From the NCBI GenBank assembly GCA_043746815.1, contig JAYTQG010000249.1:1-15371 (forward strand): a stretch of DNA of 15,371 nt, written 5' to 3'. The translations under genes and the position numbers were made by a program. Source of the stretch: JAYTQG01 sp043746815. Lineage in GTDB: Bacteria > Actinomycetota > Thermoleophilia > Miltoncostaeales > Miltoncostaeaceae. The notes under the pieces are model-generated. The model was not told the DNA's origin. It made no database searches and saw only the letters and a program-made list of their open reading frames with translations. This document shows, piece after piece, positions 7,532 through 14,511 of the stretch (its first letter is position 1; the number at the start of each line of letters is the position of its first letter).

Positions 7532-7537
7532 TATGCT
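7532..7537 (+). promoter_or_regulatory. Candidate -10 box giving a leaderless mRNA for the HTH-Mop gene
   Basis: TATGCT fits TANNNT and ends six bases before the GTG at 7544, placing the predicted transcription start on the start codon itself. GAGG at 7538-7541 is too close to serve as a normal Shine-Dalgarno. No -35 element was recognised. Confidence 0.4.
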
Positions 7538-7543
7538 GAGGTC

Positions 7544-7933
7544 GTGGCGGACAGTCTTTCACTCGGCGAGGCCGCCGCGGCCCTTGGCGTAAGCGTTGAC
7601 ACCGTGCGCCGTTGGGACCGCGCCGGACGCATCACGACGACTCGTGACGCCGCCAACCGTCGGCGCGTTCCCGTGTCCGAAGTGGAGCGCCTCAGCGGGA
7701 GGACTCAGCGCGAGCCGACGGGCGAACCACTGTCGGCGCGCAATCGCTTCCCGGGGATTGTGCGCTCGGTGCAGGTAGACGGCATCCTCGCCCTCGTCGA
7801 GATCGAGGCGGGCCCACACCGCGTGATTTCCGTGCTCACACGGGACGCCGTTGAAGAACTTGGCCTCGCGCCTGGGGTCCATGCGACGGCGGTTGTCAAG
7901 GCGACCTCGGTGATGGTCGAACACTCGCGTTGA
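7544..7933 (+). CDS. HTH-Mop (TOBE) molybdate-responsive DNA-binding protein
   Basis: This 129-residue protein has an N-terminal MerR/excisionase-type helix-turn-helix at residues ~4-50 (LGEAAAALGVSVDTVRRWDRAG, then the RRRVPVSEVE wing) and a C-terminal Mop domain at ~66-129 (SARNRFPGIVRSV..., VISVLTRDAVEELGLAPG, VVKATSVMVE). Mop domains bind molybdate or tungstate as oligomers, so the protein probably senses oxyanion supply and controls molybdenum enzyme or transport genes. The GTG at 7544 is chosen because the HTH starts at once and a -10 box sits at leaderless distance; the frame is open to 7472 but that segment overlaps ltrA and looks non-coding. Its TGA overlaps the TTG start of the mocA-like gene, so the two are cotranscribed. 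Target genes are unknown; the nearby cox clusters are the obvious candidates. Confidence 0.85.
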   Translation: MADSLSLGEAAAALGVSVDTVRRWDRAGRITTTRDAANRRRVPVSEVERLSGRTQREPTGEPLSARNRFPGIVRSVQVDGILALVEIEAGPHRVISVLTRDAVEELGLAPGVHATAVVKATSVMVEHSR

Positions 7934-8511
7934 ACGCAGGTGTCGTGATTCTCGCGGCGGGGAGCGCCGAACGTTTCGGTACTCCAAAACAGCTGGCGCT
8001 CCTCAACGGGCGCCCCCTTCTGCAGCATGTCCTGGACGCGGCCGCCCAGTCACGCGTTGGGCCCATTGTCCTCGTTCTCGGCGCGAGTGCCGACGCGATG
8101 CGCGCCGGGGTGACGCTCCCCCCGGGTACCACAGTGGTTGTGAACGACGCGTTCGCGACGGGCCAGTCGTCGTCGCTTCGCGTGGGACTCGCCGCTCTTC
8201 CTGCCGACGTTCGTCGGGCCGTGATCCTTCTTGCGGACGAACCATTGGTGGACCCAGATGCGATTCGCGCGGTCGCCACCGCGAGCGGCGGACCGATCCT
8301 TCGATGCTCCTATGCCGGACGGCCAGGCCACCCGATCGCGCTCGATCGATCCATCTGGGACCAACTCGGCGGGGAAGCCGACGAAGGGGCCCGCGCGTTG
8401 ATCGCGCGGAGTCCGGAACTTGTCACTGACGTCCCCGTCTCGGGCAGTCCGCCGCGGGACGTCGACACCCCGGCCGACTTGGAGTCGCTACACGCCAGCG
8501 ATGAGGGCTGA
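7930..8511 (+). CDS. mocA: MocA-like molybdenum cofactor cytidylyltransferase
   Basis: This 193-residue soluble nucleotidyltransferase probably joins CTP to molybdopterin to make the cytosine dinucleotide cofactor used by xanthine oxidase/CO dehydrogenase-family enzymes. The GT-A fold signature is VILAAGSAERFGTPKQ at residues 6-21 with the PKQL loop, followed by GQSSSLRVGL (78-87) and the metal-binding LLADEPLVDP (100-109, Asp103). In this family the last motif is commonly GDxP, so ADEP is a small deviation. The rare TTG start is set by the TTGA overlap with the upstream stop; the in-frame GTG at 7945 would remove the first beta-strand. Specificity for CTP rather than GTP is inferred from the cox context. 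Its last 24 bases overlap the 3' end of the convergent coxE. Confidence 0.82.
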   Translation: MNAGVVILAAGSAERFGTPKQLALLNGRPLLQHVLDAAAQSRVGPIVLVLGASADAMRAGVTLPPGTTVVVNDAFATGQSSSLRVGLAALPADVRRAVILLADEPLVDPDAIRAVATASGGPILRCSYAGRPGHPIALDRSIWDQLGGEADEGARALIARSPELVTDVPVSGSPPRDVDTPADLESLHASDEG

Positions 8512-9561
8512 GAGCGTCTCCAGCTCGGCGAGGTTGTGGCCGGAGGCGAAGTGGTCAATGTACGGCAGCGCGGCGGCCATGCCGCGCGCGAGCGGCGCGT
8601 AGTCCGGGTTTTCTTGGAGTGGGTTCACCCAGACCACCCGGTGGGAGAGACGAGCGAGTTGGGCCATCTGGATCGAGACCTCAGCAGGATCGCCGACGTC
8701 AAGGCCGTCCGAGCAGATCACGACAACCGCCCCCCGGACCGTTGATCCGCGTCGGTCGTGAAGGAGCGAGCGCAGCGCATCACCGATGCGCGTTCCGCCG
8801 TCCCAATCAACCGCGGCCTCGGCCGCACGGGCTAACGCGCGGTCCACATCGGCACCACGCAGAACGGCGGTCAGACGCGTCAATCGGGTGCTGAATGAAA
8901 ACGCCTCCCAGTGCTGGTCCACTCCGAGCGCCGCATGCGCGTAGAGAAGGAGCGCCCGAGAGTGGGCGGCCATCGACCCGGAAATGTCGAGCAGCAACAC
9001 AATTCGACGCAGGCGCAGACGGCGTTGCCGGTGAGCGATTCGGACCGGCTCGCCGCCCGTTCGCAGCGCTTCCCGGATGGTTTTTCGGAGGTCAATTTCC
9101 CCCCGCCGGGCGTTACCGCGCCGACGGGTGCGCCGAAGGGGCGCGACCAACTGAAGTCGTCCCATCAGCCGTGCGAGTTCATCAAGTTCAGCTCGTGTCA
9201 TCCGGGCAAAACTCCGCATACGGAGCGACTCGTGCGTGCTGGCAAGGGCTGCTTCAGGTTCGCGCCCCGCAATGTCCGTCGCCCGTCCGGCCATGTCGTT
9301 CGCAGGCGCGCCGCTCAGCTGAAGCCTTGGGCGCGTCTTCGGCCGCTCTGGCTGAACACCGCCGAAGTAGGCCCGAAAGCAGCGATCGTAGATCGGCAGA
9401 TGGTCTGGCCGCGAGATCAGCGTCGCCTGGCCAATCCAGTAGAGATCATCGCCGCCAAGACGGGATGCGCCGTCGCAGAAGGATTGAACCCGACGCGGGT
9501 CGGCCGGGACGCCCGCTGTGCGAAGCATCCTTCCGAAATCGACGAGCGGGCGGAGACTCAA
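8488..9561 (-). CDS. coxE: CoxE-type VWA-domain protein, CO dehydrogenase maturation
   Basis: This 357-residue cytoplasmic protein is the partner of the CoxD ATPase in maturing the Mo-Cu site of CO dehydrogenase in Oligotropha-type systems. The N-terminal half is helical and Arg-rich (RRTRRRGNARRG at 143-154, then DLRKTIREALRTGGEP). The C-terminal von Willebrand A domain has a complete MIDAS: DISGSM with Asp192, Ser194 and Ser196, Thr257 in DGGTRIGDAL, and Asp285 in ICSDGLD. The ending YIDHFASGHNLAELETL is typical of the CoxE/VWA_CoxE family. Its ATG overlaps the coxD stop in an ATGA, so the two are translationally coupled. The 3' end runs 24 bases into the convergent mocA-like gene. In non-CO members the same pair may serve other molybdenum hydroxylases. 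Confidence 0.9.
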   Translation of the reverse strand: MSLRPLVDFGRMLRTAGVPADPRRVQSFCDGASRLGGDDLYWIGQATLISRPDHLPIYDRCFRAYFGGVQPERPKTRPRLQLSGAPANDMAGRATDIAGREPEAALASTHESLRMRSFARMTRAELDELARLMGRLQLVAPLRRTRRRGNARRGEIDLRKTIREALRTGGEPVRIAHRQRRLRLRRIVLLLDISGSMAAHSRALLLYAHAALGVDQHWEAFSFSTRLTRLTAVLRGADVDRALARAAEAAVDWDGGTRIGDALRSLLHDRRGSTVRGAVVVICSDGLDVGDPAEVSIQMAQLARLSHRVVWVNPLQENPDYAPLARGMAAALPYIDHFASGHNLAELETLSALIAGV

Positions 9562-10526
9562 TCGCGTGGAGCGACAAGCTCCGCGAGTTCGCGTTCGACG
9601 CGCTGAAGGTCGTCGCGGTTCTTCACGGCCGAGCCGATCGTGTCACGGGCAGCGTCCGCAGTTACCTCCTTCGCGCCGATCAGTTGCAGCGCCTGGGTCC
9701 AGTCGATCGCCTCCGCCGGGCCCGGCGGCTTGACGAGTTCCATCTCGCGAAGGCGCGCCACGGCACCGGCAACTGAGTGTGCGAGTGCGTCCTCCACCCC
9801 AGGGACCCGGACCCGGATGATCTCGGTTTCACGCTCCAAACTTGGGTAGTCGATCCAGTGGTAGAGGCAGCGACGCTTCAGCGCATCGTGCAGCTCGCGA
9901 GTGCGGTTTGAGGTCACAATCACCAGCGGCGGCGTTTCAGCGGTGATCGTCCCAAGCTCCGGGATCGTCACTTGAAAGTCAGACAGGATCTCCAGCAGGA
10001 ACGCCTCAAACTCATCGTCGGCGCGGTCAAGCTCGTCGATGAGGAGCACCGCCCGTTCGCCCGCTCGAAGGGCCTTGAGGAGCGGTCGTTCGAGCAAGAA
10101 CTCTTCCGCGTAGAGGCCGGTGACGTCGGTCGAGTCTTGAACACGCGCGCGAAGGAGCTGGCGGGCGTAGTCCCATTCGTAGAGCGCCTGTGAGGCATCG
10201 ATACCTTCGTAGCACTGGAGGCGCACCAACTCGGCGCCGGTCAGGCGAGCCAGCGCCTTTGCGACCTCGGTCTTCCCGACACCAGGCTCCCCTTCAAGAA
10301 GGAGTGGGCGCCCCATGCTCGCGGCCAGGAAAATCGCCACTGCCAGACCACGGTCGCTGAGATAGCCGTCGGTGCGGAGACCGTCAGCGACATCGTCGGG
10401 GCTGGAGAGGGGGCCCATAGGGCGCACACTATCTACCCGTCGCTGGCGCGACTCGTGAGCCGACCGGCCTGGACGCGCCATCCCTGGCTTGTCAACGTCC
10501 GAAGCCATTCGACGAGATTCCGTCAC
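9558..10526 (-). CDS. coxD: CoxD-type MoxR-family AAA+ ATPase
   Basis: This 322-residue AAA+ chaperone-type ATPase is, in CO dehydrogenase systems, needed with CoxE to complete the metal cluster. From the chosen start, Walker A is GEPGVGKT (79-86), Walker B VLLIDELDRAD (160-170), sensor 1 IVTSNRTRELHDALKRRC, followed by the MoxR lid domain. The start is uncertain: GTG 10526 has GGAGG directly overlapping it, ATG 10508 and ATG 10418 are alternatives, and residues before Met37 look unstructured and Arg-rich, so the folded protein may begin near 10418. A TATAAA box on the minus strand (10559-10564) would fit transcription starting near 10552. It is divergent from the AbiEi-like regulator and shares its promoter region. 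Confidence 0.88.
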   Translation of the reverse strand: MTESRRMASDVDKPGMARPGRSAHESRQRRVDSVRPMGPLSSPDDVADGLRTDGYLSDRGLAVAIFLAASMGRPLLLEGEPGVGKTEVAKALARLTGAELVRLQCYEGIDASQALYEWDYARQLLRARVQDSTDVTGLYAEEFLLERPLLKALRAGERAVLLIDELDRADDEFEAFLLEILSDFQVTIPELGTITAETPPLVIVTSNRTRELHDALKRRCLYHWIDYPSLERETEIIRVRVPGVEDALAHSVAGAVARLREMELVKPPGPAEAIDWTQALQLIGAKEVTADAARDTIGSAVKNRDDLQRVERELAELVAPRD

Positions 10527-10546
10527 CTCCAGGCCGCGGCTGATCG

Positions 10547-10574
10547 TTGTGAATTCCGTTTATAGGTGTATTCT
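10547..10574 (+). promoter_or_regulatory. Putative promoter of the endonuclease-like regulator gene
   Basis: TTGTGA (10547-10552) and TATTCT (10569-10574) are separated by 16 bases, each matching the sigma-70 consensus at four of six positions. Predicted transcription begins near 10581, only a few bases before the ATG at 10587. The opposite strand carries TATAAA at 10559-10564 for coxD, so the two promoters overlap. Confidence 0.4.
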
Positions 10575-10588
10575 GTCGACAACGGAAT
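10553..10588. promoter_or_regulatory. Perfect 8-bp inverted repeat over the divergent coxD/regulator promoters
   Basis: ATTCCGTT (10553-10560) and AACGGAAT (10581-10588) are exact reverse complements 20 bases apart. One arm directly follows the -35 box and the other covers the predicted transcription start and the ATG. This is a classic position for an autoregulating antitoxin-like repressor, most simply the wHTH protein encoded just downstream (inference). Confidence 0.45.
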
Positions 10589-11714
10589 GAATGTAAAACC
10601 GGAATATGACCCGAGCAAGCTGCTCGAAACCCTGCCTGCGCCCAGGGTAGTCGACGTCGTTCGTCGTTCGTTGGACCACCTCATCGGCCGCTTTCCAGCC
10701 TCGTGGTTGCTGGAGGTACGCGCGGAGGTTCGGGTTGCGAACAGAAGCATCGATGCGATCGTCGACCTCGTCGCCTCGGATCGAACCGAGGCACGGCTCG
10801 TCGTCGAAGCAAAACTCACGGTCGAACCCAGCGAGGTCTCGGCCCTCATTTCACAGGCCAGAGATCTTGCTGCCCTCCTGGACAACGATCGTTCGCCGTC
10901 AGCTCTCATCGTCGTTGCGCGCTATCTGTCCCGCCCGGTTCGTAACCGGCTCGACGAAGCAGGCATCGGGTACGCCGATGCGACCGGCAACTTGCTGCTT
11001 CGTCTCGAACGTCCGGCGCTGTTCATCCGGGACATTGGTGCCGATCGCGACCCCTGGCGTGGGCCCGGCCGCCCCCGCGGGACTCTCAAGGGCGCAACCG
11101 CCGCCCGCCTCGTCCGAGCGCTCGCCGACTTCGCCCCTCCGTTCAGCGTTCCCGAGCTTGCGAAACGAAGCGAGACGTCAATTGGGGCCACCTACCGGAT
11201 GGTCGAGTTTCTCGAACGGGAGGACCTCATCACCCGCGAGCCGCGGTCACCGATTTCTCGGGTCGACTGGCGCGGGATTGTCCAGCGCTGGGGTGATGAC
11301 CTGGGCACTGGACAGTTGGATCGGATGTCGCTGTACTTGGAGCCGCGTGGTCTTCCCGCGTTGCTCTCGAACCTGGCCACGGCGGGTGACCTGCGCTACG
11401 TCCTCACAGGGACCCTCGCCGCCCGGTATTACGAAGAGCACGTGCCATCGCGTCTCGCGGTCCTGTACGCGGATCCCGTGGAGCCACTGATTGAGCATCT
11501 TGGACTCCGCGAATCGCCAGCTGGGAATGTTCTCGTAGGCGTGCCGATGGACGGCGTCGCGTTCGCGCGAGCGAGCACAAAGGGGGCTGGCCTCGTCGTC
11601 GCCGCGCCGAGCCAGATCGCCGTCGACCTGCTTGGTGGACCTGGGCGCGGGCCGGGCGAGGCTGAGGCGCTCCTCGACTGGATGGAACGGAACCCCGGTG
11701 CCTGGCGCACGTAG
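10587..11714 (+). CDS. PD-(D/E)XK-like plus winged-HTH regulator, AbiEi-like antitoxin candidate
   Basis: This 375-residue protein appears to have three parts. Residues ~20-150 resemble a restriction-endonuclease fold, with Asp56 in SIDAIVDL, the Glu74-Ala-Lys76 pair in VVEAKLT (a D...ExK pattern) and GIGYADATGNLLLRL. Residues ~160-225 form a winged helix (FSVPELAKRSETSIGATYRMVEFLEREDLI). The C-terminal part (YVLTGTLAARYYEE, then APSQIAVDLLGGPGRGPGEAEALLDWM) is typical of AbiEi-like regulators. The ATG at 10587 is preferred to GTG 10566, which would fall inside the promoter. It overlaps the downstream nucleotidyltransferase by 17 bases, a toxin-antitoxin-like arrangement. It could repress its own promoter, cut or bind nucleic acid, or both; none is shown. 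It is not a cox-family protein, so the module looks inserted. Confidence 0.7.
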   Translation: MNVKPEYDPSKLLETLPAPRVVDVVRRSLDHLIGRFPASWLLEVRAEVRVANRSIDAIVDLVASDRTEARLVVEAKLTVEPSEVSALISQARDLAALLDNDRSPSALIVVARYLSRPVRNRLDEAGIGYADATGNLLLRLERPALFIRDIGADRDPWRGPGRPRGTLKGATAARLVRALADFAPPFSVPELAKRSETSIGATYRMVEFLEREDLITREPRSPISRVDWRGIVQRWGDDLGTGQLDRMSLYLEPRGLPALLSNLATAGDLRYVLTGTLAARYYEEHVPSRLAVLYADPVEPLIEHLGLRESPAGNVLVGVPMDGVAFARASTKGAGLVVAAPSQIAVDLLGGPGRGPGEAEALLDWMERNPGAWRT

Positions 11715-12525
11715 CGCGGAGATCCGGGCCCGGGCGGCACTGATCGACGTGCTTGAGGCGTTGGGTGCGCATCGAGACGCCGTCGTTCTTATTGGAGCGC
11801 AGGCGATCTACCTCCAAACCGGTGAGGCCCCCGTCGCCCTCGCGCCCTTCACGAAGGACACTGACCTTGCCCTCGACGCGCGGGCACTGAATGAGGAGCC
11901 TCGCATCGAACGCGCGATGGTGACCGCCGGGTTCGTCCTTAACGCTGTCGACACTCAACCCGGAAGCTGGATCAGTCAGGATGGAATCCCGGTGGACCTC
12001 ATGGTGCCGGAGGCACTCTCTGGGAGAGGTGGACGTCGCGGCGCTCGAATTCCTCCCCACGCCGCAAACGCCGCACGGCGCGCAGTGGGTCTTGAAGCAG
12101 CCGTGGTCGACAACAAGGTGACGCGGATTGACGCTCTCGATCCCGACGATCCACGATCACTTGAGGTTCGTGTCGCAGGTCCCGCCGCCCTTCTCGTCAG
12201 CAAGCTCCACAAACTCGGCGAACGGCTCAACTCGCCGGGCCGCCTCCTCGACAAGGACGCCCACGACGTCTACCGCCTTCTCGCGGCTTGCCCGACCAGG
12301 GAGCTTGCACACACGCTCGCTCGGTTGGGCAATGACGACCTCGCAACCTCGGTCACGTGCGTGGCAATCGAATTGCTCGAAGAGCTGTTTGGCCGCTCAC
12401 CCGAGGCCCTCGGTAGTCAAATGGCCGGACGTGCCGAGACCGGCATTGGTGCACCTGCGACCGTCGCGGCATCCGTATCGCTCCTCGCGGCTGACCTCCT
12501 TACAGCGCTCCGGCACGAGAGGTGA
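11698..12525 (+). CDS. MNT-fold nucleotidyltransferase, AbiEii-like toxin candidate
   Basis: This 275-residue protein carries nucleotidyltransferase features: VVLIGAQAIYLQTG (29-42, the GA/GG-S-like helix), the carboxylate pair Asp54-x-Asp56 in FTKDTDLAL, and a third acidic residue Asp100 in IPVDLMVP. The later KLHKLGERL...LLDKDAHDVYRLL (Lys169, Arg176, Lys186-Asp187, Asp190) matches the helical motif of AbiEii/AbiGii-type proteins. Known relatives transfer nucleotides to tRNA or other targets and block growth; the target here is unknown. The GTG at 11698 is chosen because a GGAACGG tract precedes it; the TTG at 11632 lies deep inside the upstream gene. The 17-base overlap with the regulator and the GTGA overlap with the next small reading frame indicate one operon. 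Confidence 0.7.
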   Translation: MPGARSAEIRARAALIDVLEALGAHRDAVVLIGAQAIYLQTGEAPVALAPFTKDTDLALDARALNEEPRIERAMVTAGFVLNAVDTQPGSWISQDGIPVDLMVPEALSGRGGRRGARIPPHAANAARRAVGLEAAVVDNKVTRIDALDPDDPRSLEVRVAGPAALLVSKLHKLGERLNSPGRLLDKDAHDVYRLLAACPTRELAHTLARLGNDDLATSVTCVAIELLEELFGRSPEALGSQMAGRAETGIGAPATVAASVSLLAADLLTALRHER

Positions 12526-12815
12526 TCGAAGCTCGCTATGTCGGGACCGACGAGGTTGTCGAACACGCAGAAGAGGCCATCTTGGTGTCAGAGGTCGGCT
12601 CTCCCCGACGCATCGGCGCGCTTCGGGCTAGCGGGAGCGGATGCTGGTCGTTACCGAGCCGAATGGCGTGATGGTGGCGAGTGCCCGATCAGGACGACGA
12701 GAACACCTGGATCAACGTCCTCCACGCCTCCGACGGCGCGTGGGGCATCGGCGGGCGCAAGTACACCAATGCTGCGATCGTCGAGGCTGCTGACGCCGCG
12801 GACTCATCAGCGTAG
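12522..12815 (+). pseudogene. Small broken gene of unknown function behind the nucleotidyltransferase
   Basis: A GTG start overlaps the nucleotidyltransferase stop (GTGA) and opens IEARYVGTDEVVEHAEEAILVS.... This frame stops at 12669-12671. The same frame resumes with coding character from 12681 (DENTWINVLHASDGAWGIGGRKYT...) to TAG at 12813-12815. Between them the +1 frame reads AGADAGRYRAEWRDGGE, which joins well in sense to both flanks. The simplest reading is one ~97-residue gene with two compensating frameshifts, or assembly errors; alternatively there are two separate tiny genes (12522-12671 and 12681-12815). I do not recognise the family. Its position suggests a third member of the nucleotidyltransferase module. 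Confidence 0.4.
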
Positions 12816-12820
12816 GCGAC

Positions 12821-12849
12821 TTGTAGCGGGCGACCGCCAGGATTAGTAT
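12821..12849 (+). promoter_or_regulatory. Putative promoter of the xdhC-coxGSL operon
   Basis: TTGTAG (12821-12826) and TAGTAT (12844-12849) are separated by 17 bases. Transcription would start near 12856, about 34 bases before the xdhC ATG at 12890, which has a weak AGG nine bases upstream. The promoter begins six bases after the broken small gene, so it would isolate the cox operon from the toxin-like module. Confidence 0.45.
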
Positions 12850-12889
12850 CGAACGGTACAAACCGATCCATTGCGACAGGTTTTTCCCG

Positions 12890-13891
12890 ATGAGAGACAT
12901 CCTCCCCGCGCTTGTCCGTTGGACGAATGCGGGCATCAGGTTCGTCACAGCCACAGTCACCTCCGTAGAGCGCTCTGCTCCGAGAGGTCCTGGGGCAACG
13001 ATGGCGGTCTCGGAGGATGGAGAGGTCGTCGGTTCGGTCACCGGAGGGTGCGTTGAGCCCGCGGTAATCGCAGAGGCCGAGGGGATTCTGGCGGGCGCTC
13101 CTGCGCGTCTGATGGCCTTTGGAATCGCCGATGACGAGGCCTTCGAGATCGGCCTCCCTTGCGGCGGCAGCGTGCGTATCCTCGTCGCCCCAGGCCAACC
13201 CGAAACGCTGTTAGCCCTGGATGCCGCCCTTGACGCAGAGCGACATGTCGCGGTCGTGACGGACCTCGCGGGCGCATCAATCGGCAAATCGCGCCTGGTC
13301 GACGCTGACGATCTCACCGGCGACGCCGAGCGACGGGTCAGCCTGGCAGAGACCGGAACCGTTGGGGACGACGACACCCTTCAACTTGTTGCGGTGTACG
13401 CACCTCGCCCGCGGATGTACGTCTTCGGCGCCATCGACTTTGCGTCCGCACTTGCGAAAGTTGGCTGCTTCATGGGTTTCCGGGTCACCGTCTGCGATGC
13501 CCGCGCGACGTTCGTCACCCGGGAGCGCTTCCCCGTTGCGGACGAGCTTGTCGTCGCTTGGCCGCACGAGTTGATCGCCAGCTCATTCGTTGACGAGCGC
13601 ACTGCGATCTGCGTCCTCACCCACGATGCGAAGTTCGACGTCCCCGCATTGAAGGCTGCGCTCGCAACACCCGCTGGCTACATCGGCGCGATGGGCAGCC
13701 GTCGCACGACCGAGCGCCGCACTGAACGCCTCCGCGCGGAGGGCGTCACCGAGGACGAACTCGCGCGCATTCACGCACCCATTGGACTCTCGCTTGGTGC
13801 GAAATCCCCTGAGGAGGTTGCCGTCGCCATCGCCGCCGAAATCGTCGAAGAGCGCCATGCGCGCAGTCGAAGCGCCCACGTGTCGGTATGA
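12890..13891 (+). CDS. xdhC: XdhC/CoxI-family maturation factor for a molybdenum hydroxylase
   Basis: This 333-residue cytoplasmic protein belongs to the XdhC family, which binds the molybdenum cofactor, aids its sulfuration and delivers it to xanthine dehydrogenase-type apoenzymes. The N-terminal XdhC_CoxI domain has ERSAPRGPGATMAV (27-40), TGGCVEP (51-57, Cys54) and LPCGGSV (89-95, Cys91). The C-terminal Rossmann-type domain starts at YVFGAIDFASALAKVG (177-192), with VTVCDAR and YIGAMGSRRT as further family matches. FGAIDFA replaces the GAGH seen in E. coli-type XdhC, as in an actinobacterial CoxF/CoxI-like subgroup I recall. It has its own putative promoter and overlaps coxG by ATGA, so it heads the operon. 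The direct client is probably the CoxSL enzyme encoded downstream. Confidence 0.9.
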   Translation: MRDILPALVRWTNAGIRFVTATVTSVERSAPRGPGATMAVSEDGEVVGSVTGGCVEPAVIAEAEGILAGAPARLMAFGIADDEAFEIGLPCGGSVRILVAPGQPETLLALDAALDAERHVAVVTDLAGASIGKSRLVDADDLTGDAERRVSLAETGTVGDDDTLQLVAVYAPRPRMYVFGAIDFASALAKVGCFMGFRVTVCDARATFVTRERFPVADELVVAWPHELIASSFVDERTAICVLTHDAKFDVPALKAALATPAGYIGAMGSRRTTERRTERLRAEGVTEDELARIHAPIGLSLGAKSPEEVAVAIAAEIVEERHARSRSAHVSV

Positions 13892-14499
13892 AGATCGAGA
13901 ACTCATTTGAAGTTCCGGGAACGCCTGAGGAGACACTCAACCTGCTCCTCGACGCCGAGAAGGTTGTCCCGTGCATGCCCGGTGCGACCTTGGTCGAGAT
14001 CGTCGACGACCGAAACTGGCGCGCCAAGATGAGCATCAAGCTCGGACCGGTCGGGATGGACTTCGACAACAAAGTCCACCTCGAGTCGATCGACCGCGAG
14101 GCTGGCACCGTGCGGATGGGCCTCTCCGGTCGCGATTCCCGTGGCAAGGGCGGCGCCGAGGGATCCGTCGACGCCACCTTCACCGCGGTGGCAGCGGGAA
14201 CTCGGGTTGACATGGTGACCGACCTGAGGTTCTCCGGACAGGCCGCGCAGCTTGGGCGGCCAAATATCATCCAAGACGTCGCCTCCAAAATGGTCGGGCA
14301 ATTTGCCACCTGCCTCGGGTCGAAGATGGCGTACGAGCGTCAGGCCGCCGAGGCCATCGCCGACGGCGACCCGGCTACGGTGCCTCCTCCCCCGCCTCCT
14401 GCCCCTGCTGCGAAAGCCGTCTCCGTCGTTTCGATTATTGGGGCCGTGATCAGCGGCGCCATCGCCCGTCTGTTCAAGCGTTCTTCAGCCCGGCCCTAG
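13888..14499 (+). CDS. coxG: CoxG-type SRPBCC protein with C-terminal membrane helix
   Basis: This 203-residue protein is a CO dehydrogenase subunit G homologue: an SRPBCC lipid-binding fold (residues ~1-150; opening MKIENSFEVPGTPEETLNLL, then VPCMPGATLVEI near 27-38 and AQLGRPNIIQDVASKMVGQF near 123-142). A proline-rich linker (PPPPPPAPA) leads to a hydrophobic helix (AVSVVSIIGAVISGAIARLF) and a basic tail. Such CoxG proteins recruit the enzyme to the cytoplasmic membrane and have been linked to quinone delivery in mycobacteria. The linker plus helix fits that anchoring role. It overlaps xdhC by ATGA and is followed by coxS after 12 bases, so the operon is tightly packed. Form II-type clusters also carry coxG-like genes, so it does not prove CO oxidation. 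Confidence 0.88.
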   Translation: MKIENSFEVPGTPEETLNLLLDAEKVVPCMPGATLVEIVDDRNWRAKMSIKLGPVGMDFDNKVHLESIDREAGTVRMGLSGRDSRGKGGAEGSVDATFTAVAAGTRVDMVTDLRFSGQAAQLGRPNIIQDVASKMVGQFATCLGSKMAYERQAAEAIADGDPATVPPPPPPAPAAKAVSVVSIIGAVISGAIARLFKRSSARP

Positions 14500-14511
14500 A
14501 AAGGCATGCCC

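Noticed and set aside
7502..7543. Moco or tungstate-type riboswitch before the molybdate regulator
   Set aside because: The 42-bp spacer is too short and the gene appears leaderless; no structured leader is possible there.
11404..12060. 218-codon minus-strand frame opposite the regulator/nucleotidyltransferase junction
   Set aside because: Low-complexity Arg-rich translation with no motif; the plus-strand genes explain the region.
10500..12889. Mobile element carrying the toxin-like module
   Set aside because: No transposase, integrase, terminal inverted repeats or target duplication was found by eye at the module edges.
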